NCBI GenBank assembly: GCA_902363665.1
Contig: CABJAW010000015.1
Location: 47,085-111,084 of the forward strand
Source: Lachnospiraceae bacterium
GTDB lineage: Bacteria > Bacillota > Clostridia > Lachnospirales > Lachnospiraceae
Direction: 5' to 3'
DNA: 64,000 nt
Shown: positions 8,030 through 17,256 of the stretch, piece after piece
How positions within the stretch are numbered: the stretch's first letter is position 1
Layout of the letters: each line of letters starts with the position of its first letter
Notes under the pieces: generated by a model
Told to the model about the DNA's origin: nothing
The model's database searches: none
The model's input: the letters and a program-made list of their open reading frames with translations, nothing else
Position numbers and translations under genes: made by a program

Positions 8030-9778
8030 TTAAACACCTTCCTTTATGCTTAATTGGGTCAGACGGAGGGTAATTCGGCAACCCTTGGTAAAACTCATAT
8101 CAAAAGAAAGACCACAGTCCGCTCCGTAGCAAAGCTGGATTCGTTCTCGAATATTTTTCAGGGCGTATCCGTTTTCTATGGCTTTTTCTGGAGAACAGGA
8201 TAATCCGACACCGTCGTCTTCAACAGAAATCAGAAGAAAAGTACCGTCTGTTGTGGCAGAAATATGAATTGTACCATTCATTCCCTGTTCTGAAAGACCA
8301 TGTTGCAGAGAATTTTCTACAAGAGGCTGCAGAAGAAATTTCAGGATTTTTTGATTGTACAATTCGAACGGAACATCAATTTTTGTGTGCAAGCTATCGC
8401 CAAAACGCATTTGTTGTATTGCAAGATAATTTGTAACAAGTTCCAACTCTTTTTCAAGTGTAATAAATTTTTCACCTTTATTCAAACTAAGCTTGAAGAC
8501 ATTTGACAGAGCAACAACCATTTTCCCAATTTCATCTGCGTGATATTCCTGGGCAGTCCAAAAAATAGAATCCAGTGTGTTGTAGAGAAAGTGAGGATTA
8601 ATTTGAGTTTGCAGAGCCATAAGTTCTGCTTCTTTTTCTTTGTAGAGAGATTGATATAAATTTTGAATCAACTGTTGGTTTTCTGCTACAACGCGTACCA
8701 ATTCATTCCCAACCAGTCCGATTTCATCATTTGATGAAAAGGAGATGAAATCTGTCGAACGTCCATCACGTAGCGCTTCTACGTATTTCTTGAGCTTGCG
8801 CAGCGTGCGTGTCATTCCATTGCTGAAGATACACATCAGCAAGACACCGATCAGAAAACAGATGGCAGCGATGGTAAAGATTGTACGGCTGGAATTTTGC
8901 CGTTCCAGTAAAAATGGCGTATATGGAACAATGCAGGTAATTTTCCATCCGGAAGAATGATTGTCGACATGACGCACATAATATTTTTTTGTAAGTTCAA
9001 CGATTCCATCCGTATGGAGCAGAGTCTGTTTCTCCATTGGAGACAGTGAAGCCTGAAATTCTTCAGTTGCAGGAGTATATTCGTAGATGGTATGCCCGTT
9101 TTGCGAGATAAGAATCTGGGCATTAAAGTCGACCTGAAGATTTTCGAAAATGCGGGAAAATGGAGAATCGCCAATTCCGGCAAGAAGAATCCCGATGGTT
9201 TCCGGATTGTTCATATTCAGAACAGCTTTTGCATAAACCAGAAGATTGGAAGAAAATCCTGGAATCTCTGCGCCAGAATACCATGCACCTTTTCCGCGAA
9301 GCGAAAGGAGATCCTTATACCAATCGGAAGCAATCAGTGTTGCGTAATTTTCGATTGGTTCGCCGGCCAGACTGCTGCGGTATTTCGTGATGGCAGTATG
9401 CTCGTTTGCGAGAAAGATAATATCCAGAAAATCTTTATTGTTTGTGACATTAATCACTGTATTCCAAACGGAACGCTCTTTTCGGCGATAAGCTAACGAG
9501 TATTGCGGATCATTTTCGAGGAGAAGTGATTGTACGGAAGCATTTGTAGTAATTAAAGCAGAAGTACTTTCTATGTCATAGATAATGTAATCAATATTCT
9601 TGTCCACGAGAGCAAGTGTGGAATCAGTCATTTGCTGAAGTTTAAGGTTTATGCCGTCGCTGTAATTTCTGGATGAGAAACAGGCAAAAATAGCAAGCGG
9701 CAGGAGAAAAGTAACAGATGCCAGAATGACAAAACGGCGTCCAAGTGTTAGATAAATTCGTTTCTTTTTTTTCAGCAT
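8030..9778 (-). CDS. sensor histidine kinase (YesM-like)
   Basis: 582 residues from the ATG at 9778, which follows AGGGAGAT; a longer frame starting at 9862 has no ribosome binding site. The order is a membrane segment at residues 13-35, an extracellular sensor region of about 260 residues (dCache-like), a second membrane segment near 302-324, a HAMP linker, the His_kinase block with QINPHFLYN (phosphorylated His about 396), and an HATPase domain with VEDDGVGL near 520. This is the standard YesM layout found beside carbohydrate ABC transporters. It is followed immediately by its regulator gene, with the next ribosome binding site inside its last codons. The ligand is probably the imported sugar or its binding protein, by inference. 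Confidence 0.9.
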   Translation of the reverse strand: MLKKKKRIYLTLGRRFVILASVTFLLPLAIFACFSSRNYSDGINLKLQQMTDSTLALVDKNIDYIIYDIESTSALITTNASVQSLLLENDPQYSLAYRRKERSVWNTVINVTNNKDFLDIIFLANEHTAITKYRSSLAGEPIENYATLIASDWYKDLLSLRGKGAWYSGAEIPGFSSNLLVYAKAVLNMNNPETIGILLAGIGDSPFSRIFENLQVDFNAQILISQNGHTIYEYTPATEEFQASLSPMEKQTLLHTDGIVELTKKYYVRHVDNHSSGWKITCIVPYTPFLLERQNSSRTIFTIAAICFLIGVLLMCIFSNGMTRTLRKLKKYVEALRDGRSTDFISFSSNDEIGLVGNELVRVVAENQQLIQNLYQSLYKEKEAELMALQTQINPHFLYNTLDSIFWTAQEYHADEIGKMVVALSNVFKLSLNKGEKFITLEKELELVTNYLAIQQMRFGDSLHTKIDVPFELYNQKILKFLLQPLVENSLQHGLSEQGMNGTIHISATTDGTFLLISVEDDGVGLSCSPEKAIENGYALKNIRERIQLCYGADCGLSFDMSFTKGCRITLRLTQLSIKEGV

Positions 9779-9863
9779 AAAAATCTCCCTGTGTGAGACA
9801 AAATTAAACCGGATATTACAGAACACGTTGTTGTTTGAACGCAGAGCGCGAAGCAACTGCATT

Positions 9864-9909
9864 CATGAGCAAGTAGCAAAGCGGATTGCAAATGTCCACT
9901 TTACGCAGT
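9864..9909 (+). repeat. family A tail repeat (REP-like)
   Basis: Copy of the tail motif TGAGCAAGTAG followed by AAGCGGATTGC and a partly mutated ATCCGCTT arm. It lies in the 5' spacer of the sensor kinase. See the 161-base copy at 18578-18738. Confidence 0.65.
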
Positions 9910-9920
9910 TAAGCAAATCA

Positions 9921-9929
9921 AGTATAACA
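9921..9929 (-). promoter_or_regulatory. extended -10 promoter for kinase-regulator pair
   Basis: On the minus strand TGTTATACT forms an extended -10 (TGn plus TATACT at 9926-9921). No good -35 is visible at the right distance, which fits an activator-dependent or extended -10 promoter. The leader to the start at 9778 is about 135 bases. Confidence 0.4.
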
Positions 9930-10015
9930 GAAAATGGGAGAAAAAAGCTGAACAAAATAAAAGAAAAAAAATAAACACTCTGCACAAAAGCGGATAGAAA
10001 TAAAAGGTGGGGCGC

Positions 10016-10044
10016 TTTACAAAGGCGTTTCATTCTGCTAAAAT
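10016..10044 (+). promoter_or_regulatory. pgi promoter
   Basis: TTTACA (10016-10021), a 17-base spacer and TAAAAT (10039-10044). The leader to the start at 10125 is about 75 bases. Confidence 0.65.
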
Positions 10045-10124
10045 GGACAGCGTGTGGATGTCCCAAAATGAGGCAGATACAGAATGATTCAGTCAGGCAA
10101 AAGCAAAGAATAGGAGATAAGGCC

Positions 10125-11474
10125 ATGGGAAACAAAGTAACATTTGATTATTCCAAAGTATCCGGTTTTGTAAAAGACACGGAAGTTGAGTCAATGAAAA
10201 AAATCGTTGCAGCAGCGAAAGAAGAGCTGGTATCACGCAACGGAGCAGGCAATGATTTCCTCGGATGGATCGACCTTCCGACGGATTATGATAAAGAAGA
10301 GTTCGCAAGAATCAAAAAGGCAGCAGAGAAGATCAAGAGCGACAGCGAGGTACTGGTAGTAATCGGTATCGGTGGTTCTTATCTTGGAGCAAGAGCGGCA
10401 ATTGAGTTCCTGCGTCATAACTTCTACAACATGGCTCCGAAGTCGGTACGCAAGACACCGGAAATTTATTTTGCAGGAAACAGCATCAGCAGCACCTACA
10501 TCACACACCTGATGGATGTCATCGGCGACCGTGATTTCTCTGTCAATGTCATTTCCAAATCCGGTACGACAACCGAGCCGGCAATCGCATTCCGTATCTT
10601 CAAGGAGATGCTGGAGAAGAAATACGGCAAGGCAGAGGCTGCAAAGCGTATCTATGCGACAACGGACAAGGCAAGAGGAGCATTGAAGAAACTGGCAACC
10701 GAGGAAGGTTATGAGACTTTCGTTGTTCCGGATGATGTCGGAGGACGTTTCTCTGTTCTCACCGCAGTAGGACTTCTGCCGATCGCAGTCAGCGGAGCAG
10801 ATATCGATAAACTGATGGAGGGCGCAGCTTCCGGAAGAAAGCACGCACTTGAGGATGCATTTGAGGAGAACGATGCACTGCAGTATGCGGCATTGCGCAA
10901 CATTCTTCTGCGCAAGGGCAAGACCATCGAGGTGCTTGCAAACTACGAGCCGAGCCTGCACTACGTATCTGAGTGGTGGAAGCAGCTGTACGGAGAGAGC
11001 GAAGGAAAAGACCAGAAGGGTATCTTCCCGGCATCTGTTGATCTGACCACAGACCTTCATTCCATGGGACAGTTCATCCAGGACGGCAACCGCATCCTGT
11101 TTGAGACGGTTCTGAATGTAGAGGAGTCTCAGTGTGAGCTGACCGTAAACGAGGAGCCGGTAGATCTGGACGGCCTGAACTATCTGGCAGGCAAGACCGT
11201 TGATTTCGTAAATAAGAGCGCAATGAACGGAACAATCCTTGCACACACGGATGGAAATGTACCGAACCTGATGGTAAAGATCCCGAAGCAGGATGAGTTC
11301 TATCTTGGTCAGCTGTTCTACTTCTTCGAGTTTGCATGCGGCGTGAGCGGCTACACACTGGGTGTCAATCCGTTCAACCAGCCGGGCGTTGAGAGCTACA
11401 AGAAAAACATGTTTGCACTTCTTGGCAAGCCGGGCTATGAGAAAGAAAGAGAAGAACTTCTGAAGAGACTGTAA
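10125..11474 (+). CDS. pgi: glucose-6-phosphate isomerase
   Basis: 449 residues, the usual length in Firmicutes. It interconverts glucose 6-phosphate and fructose 6-phosphate in glycolysis. The start at 10125 follows AGGAGATAAGGCC; a frame opening at 10068 has no such site. Visible blocks are [13 protein letters not shown] (sugar-phosphate binding), [10 protein letters not shown], the [12 protein letters not shown] region around residue 290 and [18 protein letters not shown] near the C-terminus. It is transcribed alone between its own promoter and a hairpin terminator. Codon use is that of a highly expressed gene (many GCA, CCG and AAG codons). Confidence 0.97.
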   Translation: MGNKVTFDYSKVSGFVKDTEVESMKKIVAAAKEELVSRNGAGNDFLGWIDLPTDYDKEEFARIKKAAEKIKSDSEVLVVIGIGGSYLGARAAIEFLRHNFYNMAPKSVRKTPEIYFAGNSISSTYITHLMDVIGDRDFSVNVISKSGTTTEPAIAFRIFKEMLEKKYGKAEAAKRIYATTDKARGALKKLATEEGYETFVVPDDVGGRFSVLTAVGLLPIAVSGADIDKLMEGAASGRKHALEDAFEENDALQYAALRNILLRKGKTIEVLANYEPSLHYVSEWWKQLYGESEGKDQKGIFPASVDLTTDLHSMGQFIQDGNRILFETVLNVEESQCELTVNEEPVDLDGLNYLAGKTVDFVNKSAMNGTILAHTDGNVPNLMVKIPKQDEFYLGQLFYFFEFACGVSGYTLGVNPFNQPGVESYKKNMFALLGKPGYEKEREELLKRL

Positions 11475-11482
11475 GAAAGTGT

Positions 11483-11517
11483 GGGTGCTGCGGGCGATGT
11501 CTGCGGCACCCATTTTG
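11483..11517 (+). terminator. pgi terminator
   Basis: GGGTGCTGC pairs with GCGGCACCC (one G-T pair), 9-bp stem, followed by ATTTTG. Confidence 0.7.
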
Positions 11518-11570
11518 CTACCGCTTGGAGGCAGGTAAAATTTTGAGCACAGTTCGTGAAATGACTGTGT

Positions 11571-11621
11571 TCATGAGCAGGCAGTGAACGCGAATTGCGA
11601 ATGCCCGTTTTACAGAATGCT
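11571..11621 (+). repeat. family A tail repeat, diverged
   Basis: Reads TGAGCAGGCAGTGAACGCG and then ATTGCGAATGCCCGTTTTACA, a diverged form of the family A tail. It sits 28 bases before the dehydrogenase start, in its leader. Confidence 0.55.
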
Positions 11622-11648
11622 TCTGAACAGCACAGAAAGGAAAAATAA

Positions 11649-12608
11649 ATGAAGATAGTGATTCTGGAGGCGGAGAGCCTCGGCGAGGATATGAAGCTGG
11701 ATCGCTTTTTTGAGATCGGGGAAGTGGCGATTTACGGAAAGACGACACTGGAGGAGCTGCCAGGGCGGATTGCGGAGGCGGACGCAGTGATCGTAAACAA
11801 GCTGCCGATGAATGAGGAGACGTTAAAAGACGCGCAGTATCTCAAATACATCGGGCTGACGGCAACCGGCACAAACAATATTGATTTTGATTATACGAAT
11901 AAACGCGGCATCACGGTAACGAATGTAGCAGGGTATTCGACAGAGGTAGTTGCGCAGCACACATTTGCAATGACGCTATATCTGTTGGAGCACCTACGCT
12001 ATTACGACGATTACGTAAGATCCGGGGAATACGCAAACAGTGATTCGTTCTGTCATATGGAGCGTAAATTCAGCGAGCTTTCCGGGAAGACCTGGGGGAT
12101 CATCGGCCTTGGTGCGATCGGCAAAAAAGTGGCGCAGATCGCAACAGCGTTCGGCTGTGAGGTTATCTATTATTCCGCATCGGGAAAGAAGCGCAGCGAC
12201 GAGTACCGTCAGGTTGATCTGGATACACTGCTGAAGGGGTCGGACATTGTTTCCTGTCATGCGCCGCTGAATGAAAAAACGTATCATCTTATGGATGCGG
12301 AGGCGTTCGGAAAGATGAAAGAGACGGCGCTCTTTATCAACGTGGGACGCGGTCCGATCGTCAATGAAAAGGATCTGGCGAAGGCGCTGAAAAAAGGAAA
12401 AATTGCTGCTGCGGGACTCGATGTACTCGAGGAAGAACCAATGCGGAAAGACAATCCGCTGCGCAAGCTGGAGGTTGGCGACCGTCTTCTGATCACGCCG
12501 CATATCGCATGGGCGGCAGTCGAGGCGCGCACGCGTCTGCTGCATGAGGTGTACAAAAATCTGAAAGCTTTCCAGAATGGAGAGAAACGGAATGTCTGCA
12601 CGTACTGA
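11649..12608 (+). CDS. D-2-hydroxyacid dehydrogenase (glycerate dehydrogenase-like)
   Basis: 319 residues, normal for NAD-dependent D-2-hydroxyacid dehydrogenases. The Rossmann motif is GLGAIGKKVA near residue 155. INVGRGPIVNE, the Glu in LEEEPM and the catalytic His of TPHIAWA near residue 286 complete the active-site set. The phrase TATGTNNIDFDYTNKRGI resembles the hydroxypyruvate/glycerate dehydrogenase branch (HprA), so reduction of hydroxypyruvate is the best guess; related enzymes act on other 2-keto acids. The start at 11649 follows AAAGGAAAAATAA. Its 3' end overlaps the LtaS-like gene by 17 bases, suggesting co-transcription without an obvious metabolic link. Confidence 0.85.
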   Translation: MKIVILEAESLGEDMKLDRFFEIGEVAIYGKTTLEELPGRIAEADAVIVNKLPMNEETLKDAQYLKYIGLTATGTNNIDFDYTNKRGITVTNVAGYSTEVVAQHTFAMTLYLLEHLRYYDDYVRSGEYANSDSFCHMERKFSELSGKTWGIIGLGAIGKKVAQIATAFGCEVIYYSASGKKRSDEYRQVDLDTLLKGSDIVSCHAPLNEKTYHLMDAEAFGKMKETALFINVGRGPIVNEKDLAKALKKGKIAAAGLDVLEEEPMRKDNPLRKLEVGDRLLITPHIAWAAVEARTRLLHEVYKNLKAFQNGEKRNVCTY

Positions 12609-14757
12609 GTATGAAAAAAACAGCCGGACGGGGGGATGGCTGTCACGCACTGCTGCATTTTTTCAAAAGAGCGCTTCGGGCAATGGCACGGCGCCGGAGG
12701 ATGGGGCAGCGGACGACACACGGCACCGCATTTTCCGATGGATTGGAGTAGTGACTATAATCCTGCTGCTCATTTATTACTGTACACATCCGCTTCTGTA
12801 TGCGGTAGACGACCGGAAAATTTTTATTTTGAAGAGTCAAAAGACGTATGTGGTAATACTGCTTTGCGTTGCATTTTTGATCCTGACACTGATGCCGGTG
12901 CGGTTAAATGACAAATGGAACCGTATCCTGTCGTGGTGCTGGTTTGCAGCGGCTCCATTTGCTGTTTATTTTTCACTGCTGTATCTGAACGCGGCGAAAT
13001 TCCATATCAATTTTTTTGCGCTGAATAAAATTGCGCTGCTGTTCACCTTTGTCTTTTTGTTTCTGCTGGAAACGCTCATGCTGATCGTGACAGGGAGCAT
13101 TCGGTTTTCGACGGTGACGATGGCCATATTGATTGCGGTGGTCGGGATCGCGAACCGTTTTGTGATCTCATTTCGTGGGATGGCACTTTCCGGCGCAGAC
13201 CTGTTTTCCATTGGGACTGCGATGTCGGTGGCGGGTGGCTACACCTATAAAATAGACTGGTACATTTATATGGAAGTCGTGCTGACGTTTGCAATCTGTC
13301 TTGTGAGCCTGAAGCTGCACGGCGGCCGGGTGTTGAATCCGGTGATCAGACTTGCGGTGCTGCTGGTGTGGTGCATCATCGGCGGCAGTTATTATTACGT
13401 TTGCTGCAAAACAGATTTTCTTGAGGAACACGATATCCGCTCGACCGGATTTACGCACCAGCTGCGGTATAAAAATTATGACATGATCTTTACGACGCTG
13501 ACGACGTGCTTTTATCTGTCGGTGGATAAGCCGGACGGGTATTCCGTCAGTAAAGTGGAGGAGATCGCGGAGCCGTATGTAAGCGGAGGGAATGCACCGG
13601 AGGAAGAAACGTCTGCGGCGACCGCGCAGAAAACACCAAACTTAATCGTCCTCATGAACGAATCCTTCGCCGACTACGAAAACATCGGCAAAGGTCTGGA
13701 TCTTTCGGAAGACAACATGCCGTTCATTCACAGCCTGACGGAAAATACGATCAAAGGCTATGCGTATGCCTCGATCTTTGGCGGCAACACGCCGAACTCC
13801 GAGTACGAATTTCTGACCGGCAACACGATGGGCTTTCTGCCGGAATCATCGGTTGGATTTAATCTGTTTGTCCGGGGAAATCTTCCGTCGATCGCATCAG
13901 AACTGAAATTGGAGGACTATACGACGCTTGCGATGCATCCGTACCGCGGCACGAATTACCGCAGAAACATCGTGTATCCGCAGATCGGATTTGATACGTT
14001 TTACACGAGGGATGATTTTAAAAATCAGTCGTATATTCGAAATTACATTTCGGATCAGACGCTGGCGGAGCGCATCGTTTCCGAGTTTGAGAAAAACAAG
14101 GAGACGGGAAAACCGTTCTTTTCCTGGAATGTGACCGTGCAGAACCACGGCGATTACTTTGCGAAAAACACAAAAAATCTGGATATGTCGATCAATGTGG
14201 AAAATCCGGAGGTTGACCAGACGCGGACGAAGATCTATGTCAATCTGATCCGCCAGTCGGATGCGATGTTTGAGTATCTTGTCGATACCTTCAGCAAAGA
14301 GGACGAGCCGGTCGTGATTGTGATGTTCGGCGATCACCAGGCAAATCTCGGGGATGATACGTATGAGTATCTGCTCGGTAAAAAGGACGAGGATCTCACA
14401 CCGGAGGAGCGGATGGAAAAATATAAGATTCCGTTTGTGATCTGGGCGAATTATGACATTCAGGAGGAGACGGTCGAGAAGACGAGTCTCAATTATCTCT
14501 ACAGCATTCTGGCGGATCGTCTGGGCTTTCCGATGACGGGGTATCAGAAGTATCTGCTGGATTTGAGCGAAGAGATTCCGGCGCTCTGTGCGCAGGGCTA
14601 CTGGACGGCGGATGGAAGCTTTTACGAACTGAAAGATCAGGAGTCACCGTATTACGACAAGATCAACGAGTATAACATTCTGGAGTACAATGATATTCTG
14701 GGCGGCAGCAGCCGGGATCTGGAATTTCTGGCGGACGTACTGCCAGAGGCGGGATAG
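12592..14757 (+). CDS. LtaS-like phosphoglycerol transferase (sulfatase family)
   Basis: 721 residues from the ATG at 12592, chosen because GGAGA lies eight bases before it. About five or six membrane segments occupy residues 50-290, followed by a large extracytoplasmic sulfatase-fold domain. Visible residues are the metal ligand Glu in LIVLMNESF, the probable catalytic Thr in GGNTPNSEYEF and the metal-binding Asp-His of VMFGDHQ, equivalent to the Glu, Thr and Asp-His of staphylococcal LtaS. Such enzymes move glycerol phosphate from phosphatidylglycerol onto lipoteichoic acid or another surface glycan. No LTA anchor synthase gene is nearby, so the exact polymer is unknown. It could serve the polymer made by the 35-48 kb locus. 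Confidence 0.88.
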   Translation: MSARTEYEKNSRTGGWLSRTAAFFQKSASGNGTAPEDGAADDTRHRIFRWIGVVTIILLLIYYCTHPLLYAVDDRKIFILKSQKTYVVILLCVAFLILTLMPVRLNDKWNRILSWCWFAAAPFAVYFSLLYLNAAKFHINFFALNKIALLFTFVFLFLLETLMLIVTGSIRFSTVTMAILIAVVGIANRFVISFRGMALSGADLFSIGTAMSVAGGYTYKIDWYIYMEVVLTFAICLVSLKLHGGRVLNPVIRLAVLLVWCIIGGSYYYVCCKTDFLEEHDIRSTGFTHQLRYKNYDMIFTTLTTCFYLSVDKPDGYSVSKVEEIAEPYVSGGNAPEEETSAATAQKTPNLIVLMNESFADYENIGKGLDLSEDNMPFIHSLTENTIKGYAYASIFGGNTPNSEYEFLTGNTMGFLPESSVGFNLFVRGNLPSIASELKLEDYTTLAMHPYRGTNYRRNIVYPQIGFDTFYTRDDFKNQSYIRNYISDQTLAERIVSEFEKNKETGKPFFSWNVTVQNHGDYFAKNTKNLDMSINVENPEVDQTRTKIYVNLIRQSDAMFEYLVDTFSKEDEPVVIVMFGDHQANLGDDTYEYLLGKKDEDLTPEERMEKYKIPFVIWANYDIQEETVEKTSLNYLYSILADRLGFPMTGYQKYLLDLSEEIPALCAQGYWTADGSFYELKDQESPYYDKINEYNILEYNDILGGSSRDLEFLADVLPEAG

Positions 14758-14790
14758 GGCAGGAGCAGGCTGTAAAAACTATAAAAGGCG

Positions 14791-14830
14791 GGCCGGTGAA
14801 AAACGAAATTTTGTTTTTCACCGGCCTATA
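14791..14830. terminator. bidirectional terminator
   Basis: Perfect 14-bp stem (14791-14804 with 14813-14826) with A-rich and T-rich segments inside the arms. It lies between convergent genes and can serve both. Confidence 0.75.
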
Positions 14831-14850
14831 CTTATTTATCGTGGAAATCT

Positions 14851-15390
14851 TTACCGCTCAATCCCCTTGCGCGCCCGCACCCCTTTATCAAACGGATGCT
14901 TCACCTTCCGAATTTCCGACACATAATCTGCGCATTCAATCAGTGCAGGGGAGGGATCCTGGCCGGTCAGGATGACCTCAAGGTGCTCCGGTTTGTTTTT
15001 CAGAAAATCAAGAAGTGCCGCTTCCTCAAGCAGCCCGTTGCGGACGCAGTAAACGGCCTCATCGAGAAACAGCACGTCAAATGCGCCATCTTTTACCATT
15101 TCAGCGATGTGCTGCAGCTGCGCGGCATAAAACCGGCGATGCTCCTCTTTTTCTTCCTCTGACATGCGGAAACTGAATTTTTCCTGTTCCAGTCCGGGAA
15201 GAAACGTGATATTTTCGATGTGTGCCATTGCGGTCCGTTCGCTGGTTGAATTATTTTTCATGAACTGGTAGATCAGGACGCGAAATCCGAATCCGGCTGC
15301 GCGTACGCACAGTCCCATGCCGCAGGTGGTTTTTCCCTTTCCGTTGCCGCAGTAAATATGGATCAGGCCAAGGTTTGATGAATCAGGCAT
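14851..15390 (-). CDS. cobO: cob(I)yrinic acid a,c-diamide adenosyltransferase
   Basis: 179 residues, typical for the CobA/CobO/BtuR family that adds the 5'-deoxyadenosyl group to cob(I)alamin precursors. The P-loop CGNGKGKTT is near residue 16, the Walker B-like block DVLFLDEAV is near 105, and the C-terminus KHPFDKGVRARKGIER is the family signature. The start at 15390 follows CAGGAGGATTACATT. No other cobalamin gene is in the window and no cobalamin riboswitch is visible in its short leader, so it probably serves salvage or acts as the housekeeping adenosyltransferase. Confidence 0.93.
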   Translation of the reverse strand: MPDSSNLGLIHIYCGNGKGKTTCGMGLCVRAAGFGFRVLIYQFMKNNSTSERTAMAHIENITFLPGLEQEKFSFRMSEEEKEEHRRFYAAQLQHIAEMVKDGAFDVLFLDEAVYCVRNGLLEEAALLDFLKNKPEHLEVILTGQDPSPALIECADYVSEIRKVKHPFDKGVRARKGIER

Positions 15391-15420
15391 AATGTAATCC
15401 TCCTGTTGTTGTGAAATATT

Positions 15421-15477
15421 ATAAGGGCTCCCTTATGATTTTGCGAGTGGTGAAGTGGATTGCGAATATCCGCTTTG
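15421..15477 (+). repeat. family D mini-palindrome plus family A tail repeat
   Basis: ATAAGGG-CT-CCCTTAT (15421-15436) resembles the core arms of the family D palindrome at 21 kb. It is followed directly by GCGAGTGGTGAAGTGGAT and GCGAATATCCGCTTT, a family A tail. Both lie in the cobO leader. Confidence 0.5.
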
Positions 15478-15512
15478 GTCAGGCGGGATTGCCCGCCACA
15501 GACTTTGCTTTT

Positions 15513-15541
15513 ATCATACCACAATCTGATAGCTGCGACAA
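15513..15541 (-). promoter_or_regulatory. cobO promoter
   Basis: Minus strand TTGTCG (15541-15536), 17 bases, TATGAT (15518-15513). A GGCGGG/CCCGCC palindrome follows in the early transcript (15482-15497). The leader is about 115 bases, too short for a full cobalamin riboswitch. Confidence 0.5.
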
Positions 15542-15571
15542 ATCCAAAAAAAGAAAGCAATTCAGTTCTCT

Positions 15572-15612
15572 GAGAGGCTGCGGGGAGCGGACTGAGAATG
15601 TCCGCTTTATCA
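15572..15612 (+). repeat. family A tail repeat, diverged
   Basis: GAGCGGACTGAGAATGTCCGCTTTATC keeps the paired AGCGGA/TCCGCT arms of the family A tail. It lies between the divergent cobO and serine-hydrolase promoters. Confidence 0.45.
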
Positions 15613-15637
15613 CACTGAGAAATAGCCAGAAATAAAT

Positions 15638-15666
15638 TTGGCAGAATCCACTCGATGTGTTATACT
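15638..15666 (+). promoter_or_regulatory. promoter of serine hydrolase gene
   Basis: TTGGCA (15638-15643), 17-base spacer, TATACT (15661-15666). Confidence 0.7.
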
Positions 15667-15729
15667 ATACCAATCTATGGGCATGTAATCGTTACCCGAT
15701 GAACTGACAGAAAAAGAGAGGAACAACAC

Positions 15730-17247
15730 GTGAAGAAATTTCTGGACAGGATCAAAGATCAGACAAAAAATTTTGTTGAGGAAGTAAAAGAAAAAAATAA
15801 AGGAAACCGCACGGAGCTGATGCTGATGGGCGGTTTTGTGCTTGCGTTTCTGGCGCTGTCCGTGCCGGAGGCGGTAAAAGAGGCATCGAGTGGTCAGGTG
15901 CAGACGGACGGTGGTCAGGAGGAATCTGCGGAGGCTGTGGCAGGAGAAAGCTCTCACGGGGATGACAGTGATGCAGCGGCCGGGGATGCCGATGGCCAAT
16001 CAGAAAATGCAGAAGATGATGATACTGGCCAGAAAGACGGCACTGATGAAAACAGCGGATCAGATCGTACCGGTGAAGGAAACGATTTGAGCCGGGAAGA
16101 AACCGATGGAGAAACGGACGGCCTGAGTGAAGGGAATAGTTCCGATCAAAATGGACGGTTCGGGAAAGATGGCACGGATTCTTCTGATAACCAGTCAGAT
16201 GACGAGGCAAAATCCGACGGTGAAACATCTGCCGAAAACGAGACTGCGTCAGAAACCGAGTTGGGATCCGGCAGCGAAGCGCGGGAAACGGAAACAGAAA
16301 CAGACACGGAGGCAGCCGGTTTGAACCCGGAAGCACTTGATAAAGAATGGAAGCATCTTCAGACGCAGTACGGTGAAAACTTCCTGTTTCCGATGGCAGC
16401 CGCGGCTGCAGATCCGGATGGGCTGCCGCTTCCGGAATTAAAATACACGATGCAGCTCCGTGGATATGATGCGGTACTCCAGTGGAAGCCGGAGAAGACG
16501 CTTCAGAATCTGAAACAGCAGCTGGAGGATCAGATCGCAGGGTATGACGGAGAATGGTCGGTATACTGTAAGAATCTGACCACGGAAGAATCATTTGTGA
16601 TCCATGACAGTCCGATGAAATCGGCCAGCGTGATGAAGCTTTTTATCATGGGCACCGTATATACCGCATTTGAAAACGGCGAGCTTTCCCGCACGGATGA
16701 AATCGTGGAACTGCTTCACAATATGATCGTTTACAGCGACAACAGCGCGTCAAACGCACTTCTGGCAAAGCTTGGAAATGGAAATTATGCGGACGGTATT
16801 GCGAAGGTTGACGCATTTATTGACTCACATGGATTCAGTGATATGACGGTTGAATACAATGGTTTCAACGACCCGGCGACAAATACGAGTACGGATCATT
16901 TTAACCAGGTCGCGGCAAAGGACTGCGGCAAACTTCTTGAGGATATTTACCGCCGTACCTGGGTGAACCGTACCGTGAGCAATGAGATGGAGAGCCTCCT
17001 GCTTTCACAGGATACGCGCTACAAGATCCCGGCGGGACTGCCGGAAGGGGTGCTTTGCGGCAACAAGACCGGCGAGATGGATACGACGGAAAACGACGCG
17101 GCGATCATTTACGGAAAAGACTGCGATTACATTCTGGTTGTGCTCTCAAGTGACTGGGGCAGCAAGGATCAGGCAATTTCAAGGATCGCAGAGCTGTCGC
17201 GGATTACCTACCAGTATCTGAATCCGGAAACTGACGCGGCAGAATAG
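15730..17247 (+). CDS. membrane-anchored serine hydrolase, class A beta-lactamase fold
   Basis: 505 residues from a GTG at 15730 preceded by AGAGAGGAAC. A charged N-terminal tail and one membrane segment near residues 34-50 place the rest outside the cell. Residues 55-200 form an acidic low-complexity linker rich in Asp, Glu, Ser, Gly and Thr. The C-terminal 280 residues carry the beta-lactamase set: SASVMK (nucleophile Ser and Lys), YSDNSAS and NKTG. Resistance is not implied; surface relatives of this type act on cell-wall substrates or have unknown roles. A true class A beta-lactamase would normally lack the long anchor and linker. The next small gene starts 10 bases downstream, so the two are co-transcribed. 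Confidence 0.82.
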   Translation: MKKFLDRIKDQTKNFVEEVKEKNKGNRTELMLMGGFVLAFLALSVPEAVKEASSGQVQTDGGQEESAEAVAGESSHGDDSDAAAGDADGQSENAEDDDTGQKDGTDENSGSDRTGEGNDLSREETDGETDGLSEGNSSDQNGRFGKDGTDSSDNQSDDEAKSDGETSAENETASETELGSGSEARETETETDTEAAGLNPEALDKEWKHLQTQYGENFLFPMAAAAADPDGLPLPELKYTMQLRGYDAVLQWKPEKTLQNLKQQLEDQIAGYDGEWSVYCKNLTTEESFVIHDSPMKSASVMKLFIMGTVYTAFENGELSRTDEIVELLHNMIVYSDNSASNALLAKLGNGNYADGIAKVDAFIDSHGFSDMTVEYNGFNDPATNTSTDHFNQVAAKDCGKLLEDIYRRTWVNRTVSNEMESLLLSQDTRYKIPAGLPEGVLCGNKTGEMDTTENDAAIIYGKDCDYILVVLSSDWGSKDQAISRIAELSRITYQYLNPETDAAE

Positions 17248-17256
17248 GAGGAAAGC

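Noticed and set aside
10233..11513. 426-codon minus-strand open frame opposite pgi
   Set aside because: Shadow of a highly biased gene; no ribosome site, Cys/Leu-rich random composition.
15391..15510. Cobalamin riboswitch before cobO
   Set aside because: Leader is only about 115 bases and lacks the B12-box pattern.
15752..16594. 280-codon minus-strand frame opposite the serine hydrolase linker
   Set aside because: Arises from low-complexity Asp/Glu codons; no start signal or family motif.
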